Assembly (NCBI RefSeq): GCF_014205835.1
Contig: NZ_JACHCQ010000006.1
Location: forward strand, 1-64,000
DNA length: 64,000 nt
Direction of reading: 5' to 3'
Origin: Pedobacter sp. AK013
GTDB taxonomy: Bacteria > Bacteroidota > Bacteroidia > Sphingobacteriales > Sphingobacteriaceae
A program made the translations under genes and the position numbers. A model generated the notes under the pieces. It did not search any database and had not been told where the DNA came from. It worked only from the letters and a program-made list of their open reading frames with translations. Numbering within the stretch: position 1 is the stretch's first letter; every line of letters begins with the position of its first letter. Positions 24,661 through 33,145 of this stretch are shown piece after piece.

Positions 24661-24790
24661 GAACCACCGGCCAAAGTTAACTAAACCTGACAGGAGCGAG
24701 CACCGAACGTAGTGAGGTAAAGCGGATGGCGGGACTTTCGTAATCGATGCACGCAGGCCCCTGCTTTCCAAAAACTTATCCATGATTTTT
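24661..24790 (-). repeat. Intergenic repeat family 2, copy B
   Basis: About 85% identical by eye to copy A at 24414-24539 over its central blocks, in the same orientation, with about 120 bases between the two. Point differences (for example GTAACCGATG versus GTAATCGATG) show divergence since duplication. Confidence 0.8.
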
Positions 24791-24847
24791 CTGCTGTTTT
24801 GCTAGGCCAAGCACGGAAGGAGCAGCATTTAGCCATACTGCGCGGAA

Positions 24848-24884
24848 ACAAAAAAGGCGTTCTGCACTGCTGCAAAACGCCTTA
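24848..24884 (-). terminator. Terminator of metK
   Basis: On the minus strand AAGGCGTT pairs with AACGCCTT, extended by an inner TGCA/TGCA pairing, followed by TTTTTTG. It lies 20 bases after the metK stop. Confidence 0.85.
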
Positions 24885-24903
24885 TGTAATAATATTTCGT
24901 TAA

Positions 24904-26154
24904 TTAAATGCCGAAAGCAGCTTTAACCTGATCTACGTAATCTAATTTTTCCCAGGTAAACAAATCAACAGTAACTGTTTTTTCTTCACCGTTTGGTGTT
25001 TTGAAAGTTTTGCTAACGGTTTCTGGCGTACGGCCCATGTGCCCATAAGCGGCTGTTTCGCTATAAATTGGGTTTCTTAATTTTAAACGTTGTTCAATAA
25101 AATAAGGACGCATATCAAAAATCGATTCTACAATTTTAGCAATCTCGCCATCTGTTTTACCTACTTTACCTGTACCGTAAGTGTTGATGTAGATACCCAT
25201 AGGTTTAGCTACACCGATTGCGTATGATACCTGCACCAAAATCTCATCAGCTACACCAGCTGCTACTAAGTTTTTAGCGATATGACGGGTTGCATAAGCC
25301 GCACTTCTATCTACCTTACTTGGATCTTTTCCAGAGAAAGCACCGCCACCATGTGCACCTTTACCGCCATAAGTATCAACAATAATTTTCCTTCCTGTTA
25401 AACCCGTATCGCCATGCGGACCACCAATTACAAATTTACCGGTTGGGTTAATGTGGTATTCAATTTTATCATTAAATAAATGTGCGTAAGCAGGGTTGGC
25501 TTTTATAATTCTTGGAATCAGAATATTCACTAAGTCAGTTTTGATTTTAGCCAACATTGCGGCCTCTTCATCAAAATCATCGTGTTGTGTAGAAATTACA
25601 ATCGCATCGATACGCACCGGTTTGTTGTTATCGTCGTATTCCAAAGTAACCTGGCTTTTCGCATCTGGGCGTAAATAAGTAATTTCGTTATTTTCGCGGC
25701 GTAAAACAGCCAGTTCCTGCAATAACTTATGAGAAAGATTTAATGCCAAAGGCATATAATCTTCAGTTTCGTTGGTAGCATAACCAAACATCATACCCTG
25801 ATCGCCAGCACCTTGTTCTTCCTTGTTGCTTCTGTCTACACCCTGGTTAATATCTTGAGATTGCTCGTGTATTGCTGATAAAATTCCGCAAGAGTTGGCC
25901 TCAAACATATACTCGCTTTTGGTGTAACCAATTTTCTTAATTACATCGCGGGCAATTTGTTGTACATCTAAATATGTTTTAGATTTTACCTCACCAGCCA
26001 AAATAACCTGACCAGTAGTTACCAAAGTTTCGCAAGCAACTTTTGATTCTGGATCGAAAGCTAAAAAGTTATCAATTAATGCATCCGAAATTTGATCGGC
26101 GATTTTATCTGGGTGGCCTTCAGAAACAGATTCTGATGTAAATAAATATGACAT
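24904..26154 (-). CDS. metK: S-adenosylmethionine synthase
   Basis: A 416-residue methionine adenosyltransferase, typical length for Bacteroidota. It makes S-adenosylmethionine from methionine and ATP in the cytoplasm. The start [21 protein letters not shown] gives the catalytic histidine motif. [12 protein letters not shown] is the ATP-binding hexapeptide region, and [20 protein letters not shown] is the P-loop-like signature. A SAM-II-type leader and a clean promoter lie upstream, so expression should fall when SAM is plentiful. The gene is single and ends in its own terminator. Confidence 0.97.
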   Translation of the reverse strand: MSYLFTSESVSEGHPDKIADQISDALIDNFLAFDPESKVACETLVTTGQVILAGEVKSKTYLDVQQIARDVIKKIGYTKSEYMFEANSCGILSAIHEQSQDINQGVDRSNKEEQGAGDQGMMFGYATNETEDYMPLALNLSHKLLQELAVLRRENNEITYLRPDAKSQVTLEYDDNNKPVRIDAIVISTQHDDFDEEAAMLAKIKTDLVNILIPRIIKANPAYAHLFNDKIEYHINPTGKFVIGGPHGDTGLTGRKIIVDTYGGKGAHGGGAFSGKDPSKVDRSAAYATRHIAKNLVAAGVADEILVQVSYAIGVAKPMGIYINTYGTGKVGKTDGEIAKIVESIFDMRPYFIEQRLKLRNPIYSETAAYGHMGRTPETVSKTFKTPNGEEKTVTVDLFTWEKLDYVDQVKAAFGI

Positions 26155-26235
26155 TTATTAAATAAATTAATGGTAAATAAACAAATTAATACTTGCCAAA
26201 CCCCTTGGAAACAGGTGTTTAAATGATTGAAAGGA

Positions 26236-26304
26236 GGCATTAGCAATTTTTTTAAGTGGTTGCAATCCGGTCCCGAGGTGTCGGGATAGCAAATCAATCC
26301 ACTT
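26236..26304 (-). ncRNA. SAM-II-type riboswitch upstream of metK
   Basis: On the minus strand AAGTGG (26304-26299) pairs with CCACTT (26259-26254). Between them lie TTGATTTG, a small insertion hairpin (CCCGA-CACC-TCGGG) and GATTGCAA. After the second arm come AAAAAAATTGCTAATG. The order GATTTG, TTGCAACC, A-rich loop, GCTAA matches my memory of the SAM-II (metA-type) H-type pseudoknot, including versions with an extra hairpin in loop 1. It lies 82 bases before metK, further than expected for direct ribosome-site masking, and two small hairpins sit between. Confidence 0.78.
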
Positions 26305-26315
26305 TTTTACTGGTG

Positions 26316-26344
26316 CAAAATTAGCATATTTTCTTTATTTCAAA
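26316..26344 (-). promoter_or_regulatory. Promoter of metK and its leader
   Basis: On the minus strand TTTG (26344-26341), 17 bases, then TAATTTTG (26323-26316) match the Bacteroidota promoter pattern. The expected transcription start falls about 26309, immediately before the first arm of the SAM-II-type leader, which supports both calls. Confidence 0.65.
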
Positions 26345-26379
26345 AATTATAGATTATTTTGTGCACTCATTCTTACACT

Positions 26380-27261
26380 TTGCACACAAAGATCAATATC
26401 CTTTTTATTATAAACCCTATCTCTGGTGGGAGAGGGAAGTTGCGCATCCCCGGTTTTATTGATCAATATTTGGATAAGGAAAAGTTTAGCCCAAACTTTG
26501 TTTTTAGCGAATATGTTGGTCATGCGGGCGAACTTGCAGATGAAGCGGCAACTAAAAATTTCGATGTAATTGTAGCTGCTGGAGGCGATGGTACCATTAA
26601 CGAGGTAGCCAGTAAAGTGTTAAAACACCATAAAATTTTAGGGATTTTGCCGCTTGGATCGGGAAACGGCCTTGCCAGATTTTTAAGGATATCGAAAAAT
26701 TTAAGATATGCACTTTCATTGATCAATAATTTTAAGGTTGATGAGATTGATACTGCCGAATTTAATAACAAATGTTTTTTTAATCTGGCCGGTATGGGGT
26801 TTGATGCCCATTTGAGCGCTGTTTTTTCAAAAGATAAAAAACGCGGACTTTCGGGCTATGTAAAATTGGGTTTCCAGGAGGTTTTTAATTACAAGCCTCA
26901 AACCTATCAGCTTAATATCGACGGGACTGAATACACCAGAAAAGCTTTTGCGATCAGCATTGCCAATTCGTCTCAGTATGGAAATGACGTTTATATCTCG
27001 CCAAATGCCTCGGTAAAGGATGGATGGCTTGATGTATGCATTATTAAACCTTTCCCGATAATAAAATTGCCAATATTGGGTTATGTAATGTTGAGGGGCA
27101 AGGCAGAAAGCTCTGATATGATTGAGATTATTAAAGGGAAGAATATTAAAATTACAAGAGAAATGGCGGGCGCAGTGCACGTTGATGGTGAGCCTTTACA
27201 GATGGGGACAGAGATAGAAGCGGTGGTGAACCCACTCTCGCTCAGGGTGATCGTGCCTTAG
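26380..27261 (+). CDS. Diacylglycerol/sphingosine-kinase-like lipid kinase (YegS type)
   Basis: A DAGK-catalytic-domain protein of about 293 residues. INPISGGRGK (near the start) is the first signature, GGDGTINEVAS the nucleotide-binding loop, and LPLGSGNGLARFL the second glycine-rich loop. It should phosphorylate a membrane lipid using ATP, possibly a diacylglycerol or ceramide-like lipid, since Sphingobacteriaceae make sphingolipids. There is no ATG before the domain: TTG at 26380 is chosen, with TTG at 26359 as alternative. It is divergent from metK. Confidence 0.85.
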   Translation: MHTKINILFIINPISGGRGKLRIPGFIDQYLDKEKFSPNFVFSEYVGHAGELADEAATKNFDVIVAAGGDGTINEVASKVLKHHKILGILPLGSGNGLARFLRISKNLRYALSLINNFKVDEIDTAEFNNKCFFNLAGMGFDAHLSAVFSKDKKRGLSGYVKLGFQEVFNYKPQTYQLNIDGTEYTRKAFAISIANSSQYGNDVYISPNASVKDGWLDVCIIKPFPIIKLPILGYVMLRGKAESSDMIEIIKGKNIKITREMAGAVHVDGEPLQMGTEIEAVVNPLSLRVIVP

Positions 27262-27368
27262 TTGAGTTTGGAGCTGAGCGCTTGGAGTTTGGAGCAGAGC
27301 TGGCGAATAAACAATCAACCATGGACTATTGACTAATTAACCACTGGCCAATGAACCTTTTATAAAAC

Positions 27369-27719
27369 ATGAAACCAAAGAAAAACAGTTTAAGTGATTT
27401 AGGCGGAATTATGTATTCTACCAATCCCGAATTCGAATACGAAGAAGAAGTTGACGATACCGTTACCTCGCCAAACAACCAGCAAGATTTAAGGGTAATG
27501 CTCGATAAAAAGAACCGTGGCGGTAAGGCGGTAACCTTGATTACAGGTTTTAAGGGCCGTACTGAAGATTTAGAGGTATTGGGCAAAATGCTTAAAACCA
27601 AATGTGGTGTAGGCGGCTCGGTTAAAGACGGAGAAATCATGATCCAGGGCGACGTGCGCGATAAAGTGATGGGCATCCTGCAGAAAGATGGGTATAAAGT
27701 AAAGAAAGCCGGAGGCTAG
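27369..27719 (+). CDS. SUI1/eIF1-like translation factor (YciH type)
   Basis: A 116-residue protein with a variable acidic N-terminus (1-45) and a SUI1 domain from about residue 50 (GGKAVTLITGFKGRTEDLEVLGKMLKTKCGVGGSVKDGEIMIQGD). The family resembles eukaryotic eIF1. In bacteria YciH affects start-codon selection and translation under stress. It lies 108 bases after the lipid kinase and is probably transcribed separately. Identification of the domain is firm; the cellular role in this group is not established from sequence. Confidence 0.9.
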   Translation: MKPKKNSLSDLGGIMYSTNPEFEYEEEVDDTVTSPNNQQDLRVMLDKKNRGGKAVTLITGFKGRTEDLEVLGKMLKTKCGVGGSVKDGEIMIQGDVRDKVMGILQKDGYKVKKAGG

Positions 27720-27839
27720 TCCCTTGTAAAATACTAAAAGTTTACTCACTAATACTAATTGCAAACCAGTGGATACTCAATGTTGATTTTTAAATGGATA
27801 ACGCGAGACTACTTTCGTTGAACATTTAAATCAATTAAC

Positions 27840-28034
27840 ATGAAACAGTTATTATTTTTACTCTTTTTTATCATTTTTATAGGCCTTCAAATTGCCCATG
27901 CTGCAGCTATTGGCGGGCCCGAAGTAATTCTCCTCATTATGGTTGGCTTAATCTCAATAGCTGTAATGATCGGTTTTGTTTTCTTATGTCTATATTTATT
28001 CAAAAGATCTAAGCGGGTAGAAAATGAGAAATAA
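27840..28034 (+). CDS. Small membrane protein, partner of the LytTR protein
   Basis: A 64-residue protein with a signal-peptide-like N-terminus ending AHAA (residues 19-22), then GGPEVILLIMVGLI and one further membrane helix with a basic tail KRSKRVENEK. Its whole length parallels the first 60 residues of the LytTR protein that follows (AHAAMLGAPEIIMLLVAGLV). The two genes overlap by 11 bases, so they are co-translated and may form a membrane complex. Function unknown. Confidence 0.65.
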   Translation: MKQLLFLLFFIIFIGLQIAHAAAIGGPEVILLIMVGLISIAVMIGFVFLCLYLFKRSKRVENEK

Positions 28035-28638
28035 GATAGTTTTTGGGTTAACTTTTATTGTTGCGTATGGCATACAGGTTGCTCATGCCGCTATGTTAGG
28101 TGCACCCGAAATAATAATGCTTTTGGTAGCAGGCCTTGTCTTTTTCGGCTTTTTTGGTGGTATTTTTATGCTGATCTACTTTTTAATTAAAAAAAACCAG
28201 ACTACATCATCAAACCCAGCTCCGAATACAGTTGCCATAAACTTTGCGCCACCACTTACATATCCAAATTCCACAATTGAGGAAACAACCGACAAAAAAG
28301 AAATCGGTAAAGGAAACGTTAGGATAGCGCTACCTCAACAGCATGAAATTAGATATGTTGGTATCGAAGAAATTGTAAGATGTGAAGCGGATAACAACTA
28401 TACCAATTTCTTTTTTAACGATGGCGATCAGCTATTGATTTCAAAATCATTAAAAGAATACTCAGATTTGCTTAAACCCCACGGTTTTGTGCGGGCACAT
28501 CAAAGCCACCTGGTTAACCCGAAATTTGTAAAAAGCTGGTTAAAAGAAGATGGTGGAACGCTTTTAATGGATAGTGGCGATAAAATTCCGGTGAGTAAAC
28601 CCAATAGAGAATTGGTAAAAGAGGTGTTGGGGAAATAG
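28024..28638 (+). CDS. Membrane-anchored LytTR DNA-binding protein
   Basis: A 204-residue protein. Residues 1-24 look like a signal peptide (ending VAHAA), a membrane helix spans about 30-57, a linker of low complexity about 58-95, and a LytTR domain about 96-204 (RYVGIEEIVRCEADNNYTNFFF ... SLKEYSDLLKPHGFVRAHQSHLVNPKFVKSW). LytTR domains bind short direct repeats in promoters. There is no receiver domain, so control must come through the membrane part, perhaps through the small paralogous protein encoded just upstream. Target genes are unknown. Confidence 0.85.
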   Translation: MRNKIVFGLTFIVAYGIQVAHAAMLGAPEIIMLLVAGLVFFGFFGGIFMLIYFLIKKNQTTSSNPAPNTVAINFAPPLTYPNSTIEETTDKKEIGKGNVRIALPQQHEIRYVGIEEIVRCEADNNYTNFFFNDGDQLLISKSLKEYSDLLKPHGFVRAHQSHLVNPKFVKSWLKEDGGTLLMDSGDKIPVSKPNRELVKEVLGK

Positions 28639-28740
28639 TTAAAACACAAAGAACACGAGACAAATGATTAACTCGCACTTAACGATATTCGCCTATATCA
28701 AATAAAATCTCTTTGTGTCTTATTGCCTTTGTGGTCAATT
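28639..28740. repeat. CACAAAGAACAC-type inverted intergenic repeat
   Basis: AACACAAAGAACACGAGAC on the left is roughly complementary to TCTCTTTGTGTC ... CTTTGTGGT on the right. Related sequences occur at 30168-30195 and 47246-47326, so this is another dispersed repeat family between genes. Confidence 0.55.
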
Positions 28741-28756
28741 AAACATTACATTTTTG

Positions 28757-28764
28757 TACTTTTG
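28757..28764 (+). promoter_or_regulatory. -7 promoter element of hisS
   Basis: TACTTTTG matches TAnnTTTG and ends five bases before the hisS ATG, so the transcript would have almost no 5' leader. A TTTG at 28728-28731 is at 25 bases, slightly too far for a canonical -33 element. Confidence 0.45.
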
Positions 28765-28769
28765 CGGCT

Positions 28770-30161
28770 ATGTCAGTTATTAAACCCTCATTAGCAAAAG
28801 GTACCCGCGATTTTTCTCCGGTTGAAATGGTAAAACGCAACTTTATTTACGATACCATTAAAACAGTTTTCAGAAAATATGGCTACGCCGAAATTCAGAC
28901 CCCAAGTTTCGAAAACCTTTCTACCTTAACCGGAAAGTATGGCGATGAGGGCGATAAGCTGATTTTTAAAATATTAAACAGCGGAGATTATCTTAAAGAT
29001 CCGAAAAAGAAATCATTCGATTTTGCTGCGGAAGATAACAGTAATAAACTGATTCCTTTAATTTCTGAAAAAGCACTCCGTTACGATTTAACCGTGCCTT
29101 TTGCCCGTTACGTGGTGATGCACCAGAATGATATTACCTTACCTTTTAAGCGTTTTCAGGTGCAGCCGGTTTGGCGAGCCGATCGCCCTCAGAAAGGCCG
29201 TTACCGTGAATTTTATCAGTGCGACGTGGATGTGGTGGGTTCGGAAAGTTTATTGAACGAAGCCGAATTTATTTTAATCTACAACGAAGCTTTGAGCAAA
29301 TTGGGACTAAAAGATTTCAGCATCAAAATTAATAACCGTAAAATTTTATCGGGTATTGCCGAAATTATTGGTAAACCTGATTTAATTATCGATATGACGG
29401 TAGCCATCGATAAACTCGATAAAATTGGTTTGGATGGTGTAAGTAAAGAACTGCTGGAGCGTGGCTTTACTGAACAGGATTTAGAAAAGCTCCGCCCGGT
29501 AATTTTACTAGAAGGAACCAACGAAGAAAAACTGGCCAGTTTGAAAGAGGTTTTAGCTCAATCTGAAACCGGTTTAAAAGGTATTGCAGAAATAGAACAG
29601 GTTTTTGGATATGTAGATAGCCTGATTGCTTATGGTTTGCCATTAACGGCCAAATTAGAGCTAGATATCACTTTAGCACGCGGCTTAAATTATTATACCG
29701 GCTGTATTTTCGAAGTTAAAACCAACGAAGTGGCTATGGGAAGTATTGGTGGCGGTGGCCGTTACGATGATTTAACTGGTATGTTCGGCCTAAAAGATTT
29801 AACCGGTGTGGGTATTTCTTTCGGCGCCGATCGCATTTATGACGTACTGGAAGAGCTTAATCTTTTCCCTGCTTCAGCAGAAGTTGGAACAAAAGTATTG
29901 ATCAGTAATTTCGATGCAGAAGCGGAAAAATATGCCTTGCCGATTGTTCAGCAGTTTAGAAATGCGGGGATTTCAGCAGAGCTGTACCCAAGTTCGGCAA
30001 AACTAAAAAAACAAATGGCCTATGCTGATGCAAAAAAAATCCCTTATGTAATTTTAATTGGTGGAGATGAAATTGCCAGCGGAGAACTTACATTAAAAGA
30101 CATGGAGAGTGGAGAACAGAAAAAGCTAACGGTTTTAGGTATATTGGAGTTGTTGAAATAG
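28770..30161 (+). CDS. hisS: Histidyl-tRNA synthetase
   Basis: A 463-residue class II synthetase that charges tRNA-His. Motif 1 region KGTRDFSPVEMVKRNFIYD, motif 2 RFQVQPVWRADRPQKGRYREFYQCDVD read in parts, the HisA-type loop LARGLNYYTGCIFEV, and motif 3 GSIGGGGRYDDLTGMFG are all present. The C-terminal anticodon-binding domain starts near residue 370. It is somewhat longer than the roughly 425-residue E. coli enzyme, with a small insertion around residues 65-90 (DYLKDPKKKSFDFAAEDNSN). It is likely a single transcription unit. Confidence 0.97.
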   Translation: MSVIKPSLAKGTRDFSPVEMVKRNFIYDTIKTVFRKYGYAEIQTPSFENLSTLTGKYGDEGDKLIFKILNSGDYLKDPKKKSFDFAAEDNSNKLIPLISEKALRYDLTVPFARYVVMHQNDITLPFKRFQVQPVWRADRPQKGRYREFYQCDVDVVGSESLLNEAEFILIYNEALSKLGLKDFSIKINNRKILSGIAEIIGKPDLIIDMTVAIDKLDKIGLDGVSKELLERGFTEQDLEKLRPVILLEGTNEEKLASLKEVLAQSETGLKGIAEIEQVFGYVDSLIAYGLPLTAKLELDITLARGLNYYTGCIFEVKTNEVAMGSIGGGGRYDDLTGMFGLKDLTGVGISFGADRIYDVLEELNLFPASAEVGTKVLISNFDAEAEKYALPIVQQFRNAGISAELYPSSAKLKKQMAYADAKKIPYVILIGGDEIASGELTLKDMESGEQKKLTVLGILELLK

Positions 30162-30167
30162 GTTATT

Positions 30168-30195
30168 TACCACGAAGACACAAAGAACACTAAGA
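30168..30195. repeat. CCACGAAGACACAAAG-type intergenic repeat
   Basis: CCACGAAGACACAAAGAACAC is one half of the repeat seen at 47246-47326, here without its complementary arm. Confidence 0.45.
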
Positions 30196-30200
30196 AATTT

Positions 30201-30242
30201 CGTCATTGCGAGAAGGCTTTTTCAGCCGACGAAGCAATGACG
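30201..30242. repeat. REP-like palindrome, family 1 type
   Basis: CGTCATTGC at the left and GCAATGACG at the right form a perfect 9-bp inverted repeat around GAGAAGGC and CGACGAA. It lies between the convergent hisS and methyltransferase genes, where it may also act as a transcript end. Confidence 0.65.
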
Positions 30243-30249
30243 TACACCT

Positions 30250-30981
30250 TTACCTCCCGACCCGCAGTAAAACCGGGAAATGAACATCCTTCTCTGCGGC
30301 ATCACCCCAGGCTTCTTTTAATTCTGTAAACATATATTCGAGCGGATTACGTTCATTGGCCTTTTTGTAGTGCTGTAATGCAGACCAGGTATTCAAATAG
30401 CCAATTAATTGGTTAAAATTCCAGGTAGTTTTAATCTGGAAATGAGGCGCAGTAATTTCTTCAAAAGGAAAAGGTATGGTTTTATATCCTTCTTCGATGT
30501 AGTGGCGTTCACTATCCCAGTATTTACCCAAAATATCTTCGTAAAGTTTATGTACAGCCTTATCTACTTTTTTATCGATAAACATTAGGCCATAACCAAT
30601 CACCGCGAAAAGTCCATCGGGCTTTAGTGTTCTTTTTACTTCGGCGTAAAATGCTTCAAAATTAAACCAATGGATGGCCTGTGCCACCGTAATTAAATCG
30701 AAACTTTTATCCTCACCGGAAGTCTTTTCTGCAGATTCAACCTTATACTTAATATTAGGCAGCTGTAAAGCATTCTTTAATTGATTCTCGCTGATATCCG
30801 TTGCATAAACCTGATCGAAATGCTGAGCCAATACCCGGGCTACCTGTCCATTCCCGGTGGCACAATCCCAGGCATTTCCCTTGTTTTTTACCAGATTAAG
30901 CAGATAATCGTATAATTCCTTTGGGTAAGTTGGTCTGTATATGGCGTAATCGGCAGATTGGGCAGAAAAGTTATCTTTCAT
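30250..30981 (-). CDS. Class I SAM-dependent methyltransferase
   Basis: A 243-residue protein from the ATG at 30981 (MKDNFSAQSADYAIYRPTYP); an upstream ATG at 31041 would add a 20-residue extension without family features. Residues about 40-125 form the Rossmann-like fold with motif I WDCATGNGQVARVLA and VYATDISENQL, and SFDLITVAQAIHWF. The layout matches the UbiE/trans-aconitate-type methyltransferases of the Methyltransf_11/25 class. The substrate is not predictable. It is divergent from the MFS transporter gene at 31139. Confidence 0.85.
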   Translation of the reverse strand: MKDNFSAQSADYAIYRPTYPKELYDYLLNLVKNKGNAWDCATGNGQVARVLAQHFDQVYATDISENQLKNALQLPNIKYKVESAEKTSGEDKSFDLITVAQAIHWFNFEAFYAEVKRTLKPDGLFAVIGYGLMFIDKKVDKAVHKLYEDILGKYWDSERHYIEEGYKTIPFPFEEITAPHFQIKTTWNFNQLIGYLNTWSALQHYKKANERNPLEYMFTELKEAWGDAAEKDVHFPVLLRVGR

Positions 30982-31138
30982 TGTTGTAATGATGAAATTT
31001 TGAATGTTGGAAGGAGAGAATGGCATCAAGATGAGGAACAACTTCGCTCTTTCTTTATAAAATTATTATATTTTTGACTAACAACTGCTGTTGATTTAAG
31101 TTTTATTCATTCAATATTCAACATAATCATTCTCTAAT

Positions 31139-32437
31139 ATGGAAAAAGCATTACAACAGGACAGAATTAAGGATGTAGAATATCGACTAAAATCTATATT
31201 TGGCGGTTCGGTTGGTAATCTTGTGGAGTGGTACGATTGGTATACCTATTCTGCTTTTGCACTTTATTTTTCTCCAGTCTTTTTCCCGAATAGTAATCCT
31301 ACTGCCCAATTATTAGATACCGCAGGTATTTTTGCAGTTGGTTTTTTAATGCGGCCTATTGGTGGCTGGCTGTTTGGCAGTATTGCCGATAAACTTGGTC
31401 GAAAACGCTCGATGACACTTTCTGTACTGATCATGGCAATAGGATCATTAATTATCGGTTTAACCCCAGGTTACAAACAGATTGGAATTGCAGCACCATT
31501 ATTGCTCGTTTTTGCCAGATTAATTCAAGGTTTGAGTACTGGTGGCGAATATGGAACTTCTGCCACTTACCTCAGCGAAATGGCCACCAAAAAGCATCGT
31601 GGATTTTATTCAAGCTTTCAATATGTAACCTTGATCGGTGGACAGCTGTTGGCTTTGGGCATCCAGTTAATCTTACAGAACTGGTTGCTTACACCTGCTG
31701 AACTACACGAGTGGGGCTGGCGGATTCCATTTTTTGTTGGCGCTGTACTTTCTTTCATCGCGCTATACCTGCGGAGGCATATCGATGAAACCTCGGCTTT
31801 TAAAAGCAAAAAATCAACAGACAAAAAGGGAGGTATTGCTATACTGATGAAATATCCAAAGGAGGTTTTTACCGTTGTAGGCTTAACCTTGGGCGGAACG
31901 ATTGCCTTTTATACGTTTAGCACTTATATGCAGAAATTCCTGGTTAATACCGTACACCTCAGCAAAGAAACCTCTACAACTTTGTCGTTTATTTCGTTAT
32001 TGGTTTTTGCAGTTATGCAGCCACTGTTCGGGCTGTTATCTGATAAAATCGGGCGTAAACCTTTATTAATCGGTTTTGGCGTATTAGGCAGTATATGTAC
32101 CTATCCAATTTTAACAGGCTTGGCAGGAGAAACCAATACCACAATAATATTCCTGATGATGATTGCTGCTTTGATCATTGTGAGCGGGTATACGAGCATT
32201 AACGCAGTAGTTAAGGCAGAGCTGTTCCCCGCCGAAATCAGAGCTTTGGGTGTAGGTTTACCTTACGCCTTAACGGTTGCCATTTTTGGCGGAACAGCAG
32301 AATATTTTGCCCTATGGTTTAAAAATATAGGTCACGAAAACTATTTCTACTGGTACGTAACCGGATGTATTTTAATCTCCCTGATTTTATATACTACTAT
32401 GAAAGATACCAAACACCACTCGAAGATAGAGGATTAG
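31139..32437 (+). CDS. MFS transporter, metabolite:H+ symporter family
   Basis: A 432-residue inner-membrane protein with twelve predicted helices. The start of helix 1 reads GNLVEWYDWYTYSAFALYFSPVFFP, the signature of the metabolite:H+ symporter (MHS) family that includes KgtP, ProP and ShiA. The loop 2-3 motif GSIADKLGRKRSM and its second copy GLLSDKIGRKPLL are present. The closest look is to alpha-ketoglutarate or dicarboxylate permeases, but proline/betaine transport cannot be excluded. It appears monocistronic and ends in a palindromic repeat. Confidence 0.88.
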   Translation: MEKALQQDRIKDVEYRLKSIFGGSVGNLVEWYDWYTYSAFALYFSPVFFPNSNPTAQLLDTAGIFAVGFLMRPIGGWLFGSIADKLGRKRSMTLSVLIMAIGSLIIGLTPGYKQIGIAAPLLLVFARLIQGLSTGGEYGTSATYLSEMATKKHRGFYSSFQYVTLIGGQLLALGIQLILQNWLLTPAELHEWGWRIPFFVGAVLSFIALYLRRHIDETSAFKSKKSTDKKGGIAILMKYPKEVFTVVGLTLGGTIAFYTFSTYMQKFLVNTVHLSKETSTTLSFISLLVFAVMQPLFGLLSDKIGRKPLLIGFGVLGSICTYPILTGLAGETNTTIIFLMMIAALIIVSGYTSINAVVKAELFPAEIRALGVGLPYALTVAIFGGTAEYFALWFKNIGHENYFYWYVTGCILISLILYTTMKDTKHHSKIED

Positions 32438-32453
32438 ATTTTTGTGCATCTTT

Positions 32454-32576
32454 CGTCATTTCGAGCGGAGTGCAACGCAGCCGAGAACCCAAAGGCTCAG
32501 CTAAGCTAAATCTAACTAGAAAGATTTCTCCATTTCGCTACCGATGAAAAATTGGTAAGATACAGTCGAAATGACG
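32454..32576. repeat. Palindromic intergenic repeat, family 1 copy b
   Basis: CGTCATTTCGAG at the left and TCGAAATGACG at the right frame the core GGAGTGCAACGCAGCCGAG and a degenerate complement. Same family as 19575-19659. Confidence 0.75.
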
Positions 32577-32636
32577 ATCGATTTTGAAATTTGCCTTTGT
32601 TATGAGAGATTTTCCGTGGCAAAAAATAAATGAAAT

Positions 32637-33017
32637 CTACAAATAATTACTCACCTCAATTAAATTCATGTCCGGATCGCGGAGGTAAATAGAGATAATT
32701 TTCCCATTGGCGCCAGTGCGTTCTATAGGTCCTTCCTCAATTTCGATGCATTTTTCTTTAAGTTCCTGCATCACTTCATGTAGCGGAAAATCGGTAATAA
32801 AACATAGATCGGCCGTTCCAGGCATGGGTTTAAAGGCTTTTGGCTCAGATTCTGATCCATATTGGTGAAGATTGATTTTTTGATTGCCAAATTTGAGGGC
32901 TTTTCTGTTTTCGCCAAATTCAACAATTTCCATCCCTAAGGCAAGGCTGTAAAACCTGCAGGTACTTTCTAAATTGGCAACCGTTAGTACAAGGTGATCT
33001 AAATTTTTAATGTCCAT
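32637..33017 (-). CDS. VOC-family (glyoxalase-fold) protein
   Basis: A 126-residue protein from the ATG at 33017 (MDIKNLDHLVLTVANLEST); the longer frame to 33068 adds 17 unrelated residues. It has the two beta-alpha-beta-beta-beta modules of the vicinal oxygen chelate fold, with metal-ligand candidates His8 in DHLVL, HQYGSE and the Glu near the end (DPDMNLIEVSNYL). These proteins are close to lactoylglutathione lyase/fosfomycin-resistance relatives and to uncharacterised YaeR/VirB-like enzymes. The substrate is unknown. It is divergent from rarA. Confidence 0.85.
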   Translation of the reverse strand: MDIKNLDHLVLTVANLESTCRFYSLALGMEIVEFGENRKALKFGNQKINLHQYGSESEPKAFKPMPGTADLCFITDFPLHEVMQELKEKCIEIEEGPIERTGANGKIISIYLRDPDMNLIEVSNYL

Positions 33018-33145
33018 AATAATTAAATTAGAACTAAAGCATTTGTCCTTTTGTTTTAGGTAAACCAATATTTAGGATATGCTTGCAATATTTGGTTAGT
33101 AAATTATCGACAAACAAAATACTCAATTTTTATATATTTACCATT

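Larger units (their letters stand above)
24143..24903. other. Repeat-rich intergenic region, no gene
   Basis: 761 bases without a credible gene. It holds two direct copies of a roughly 125-base repeat (24414-24539 and 24661-24790), a segment with a CCCGAT/ATCGGG hairpin and a CGGGCTTTCC-type motif (about 24282-24325), part of a family 1 palindrome (24582-24619) and the metK terminator. Short open frames inside the repeats are not shared in frame with the other copies and have no start context, so they are not called. Confidence 0.75.
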
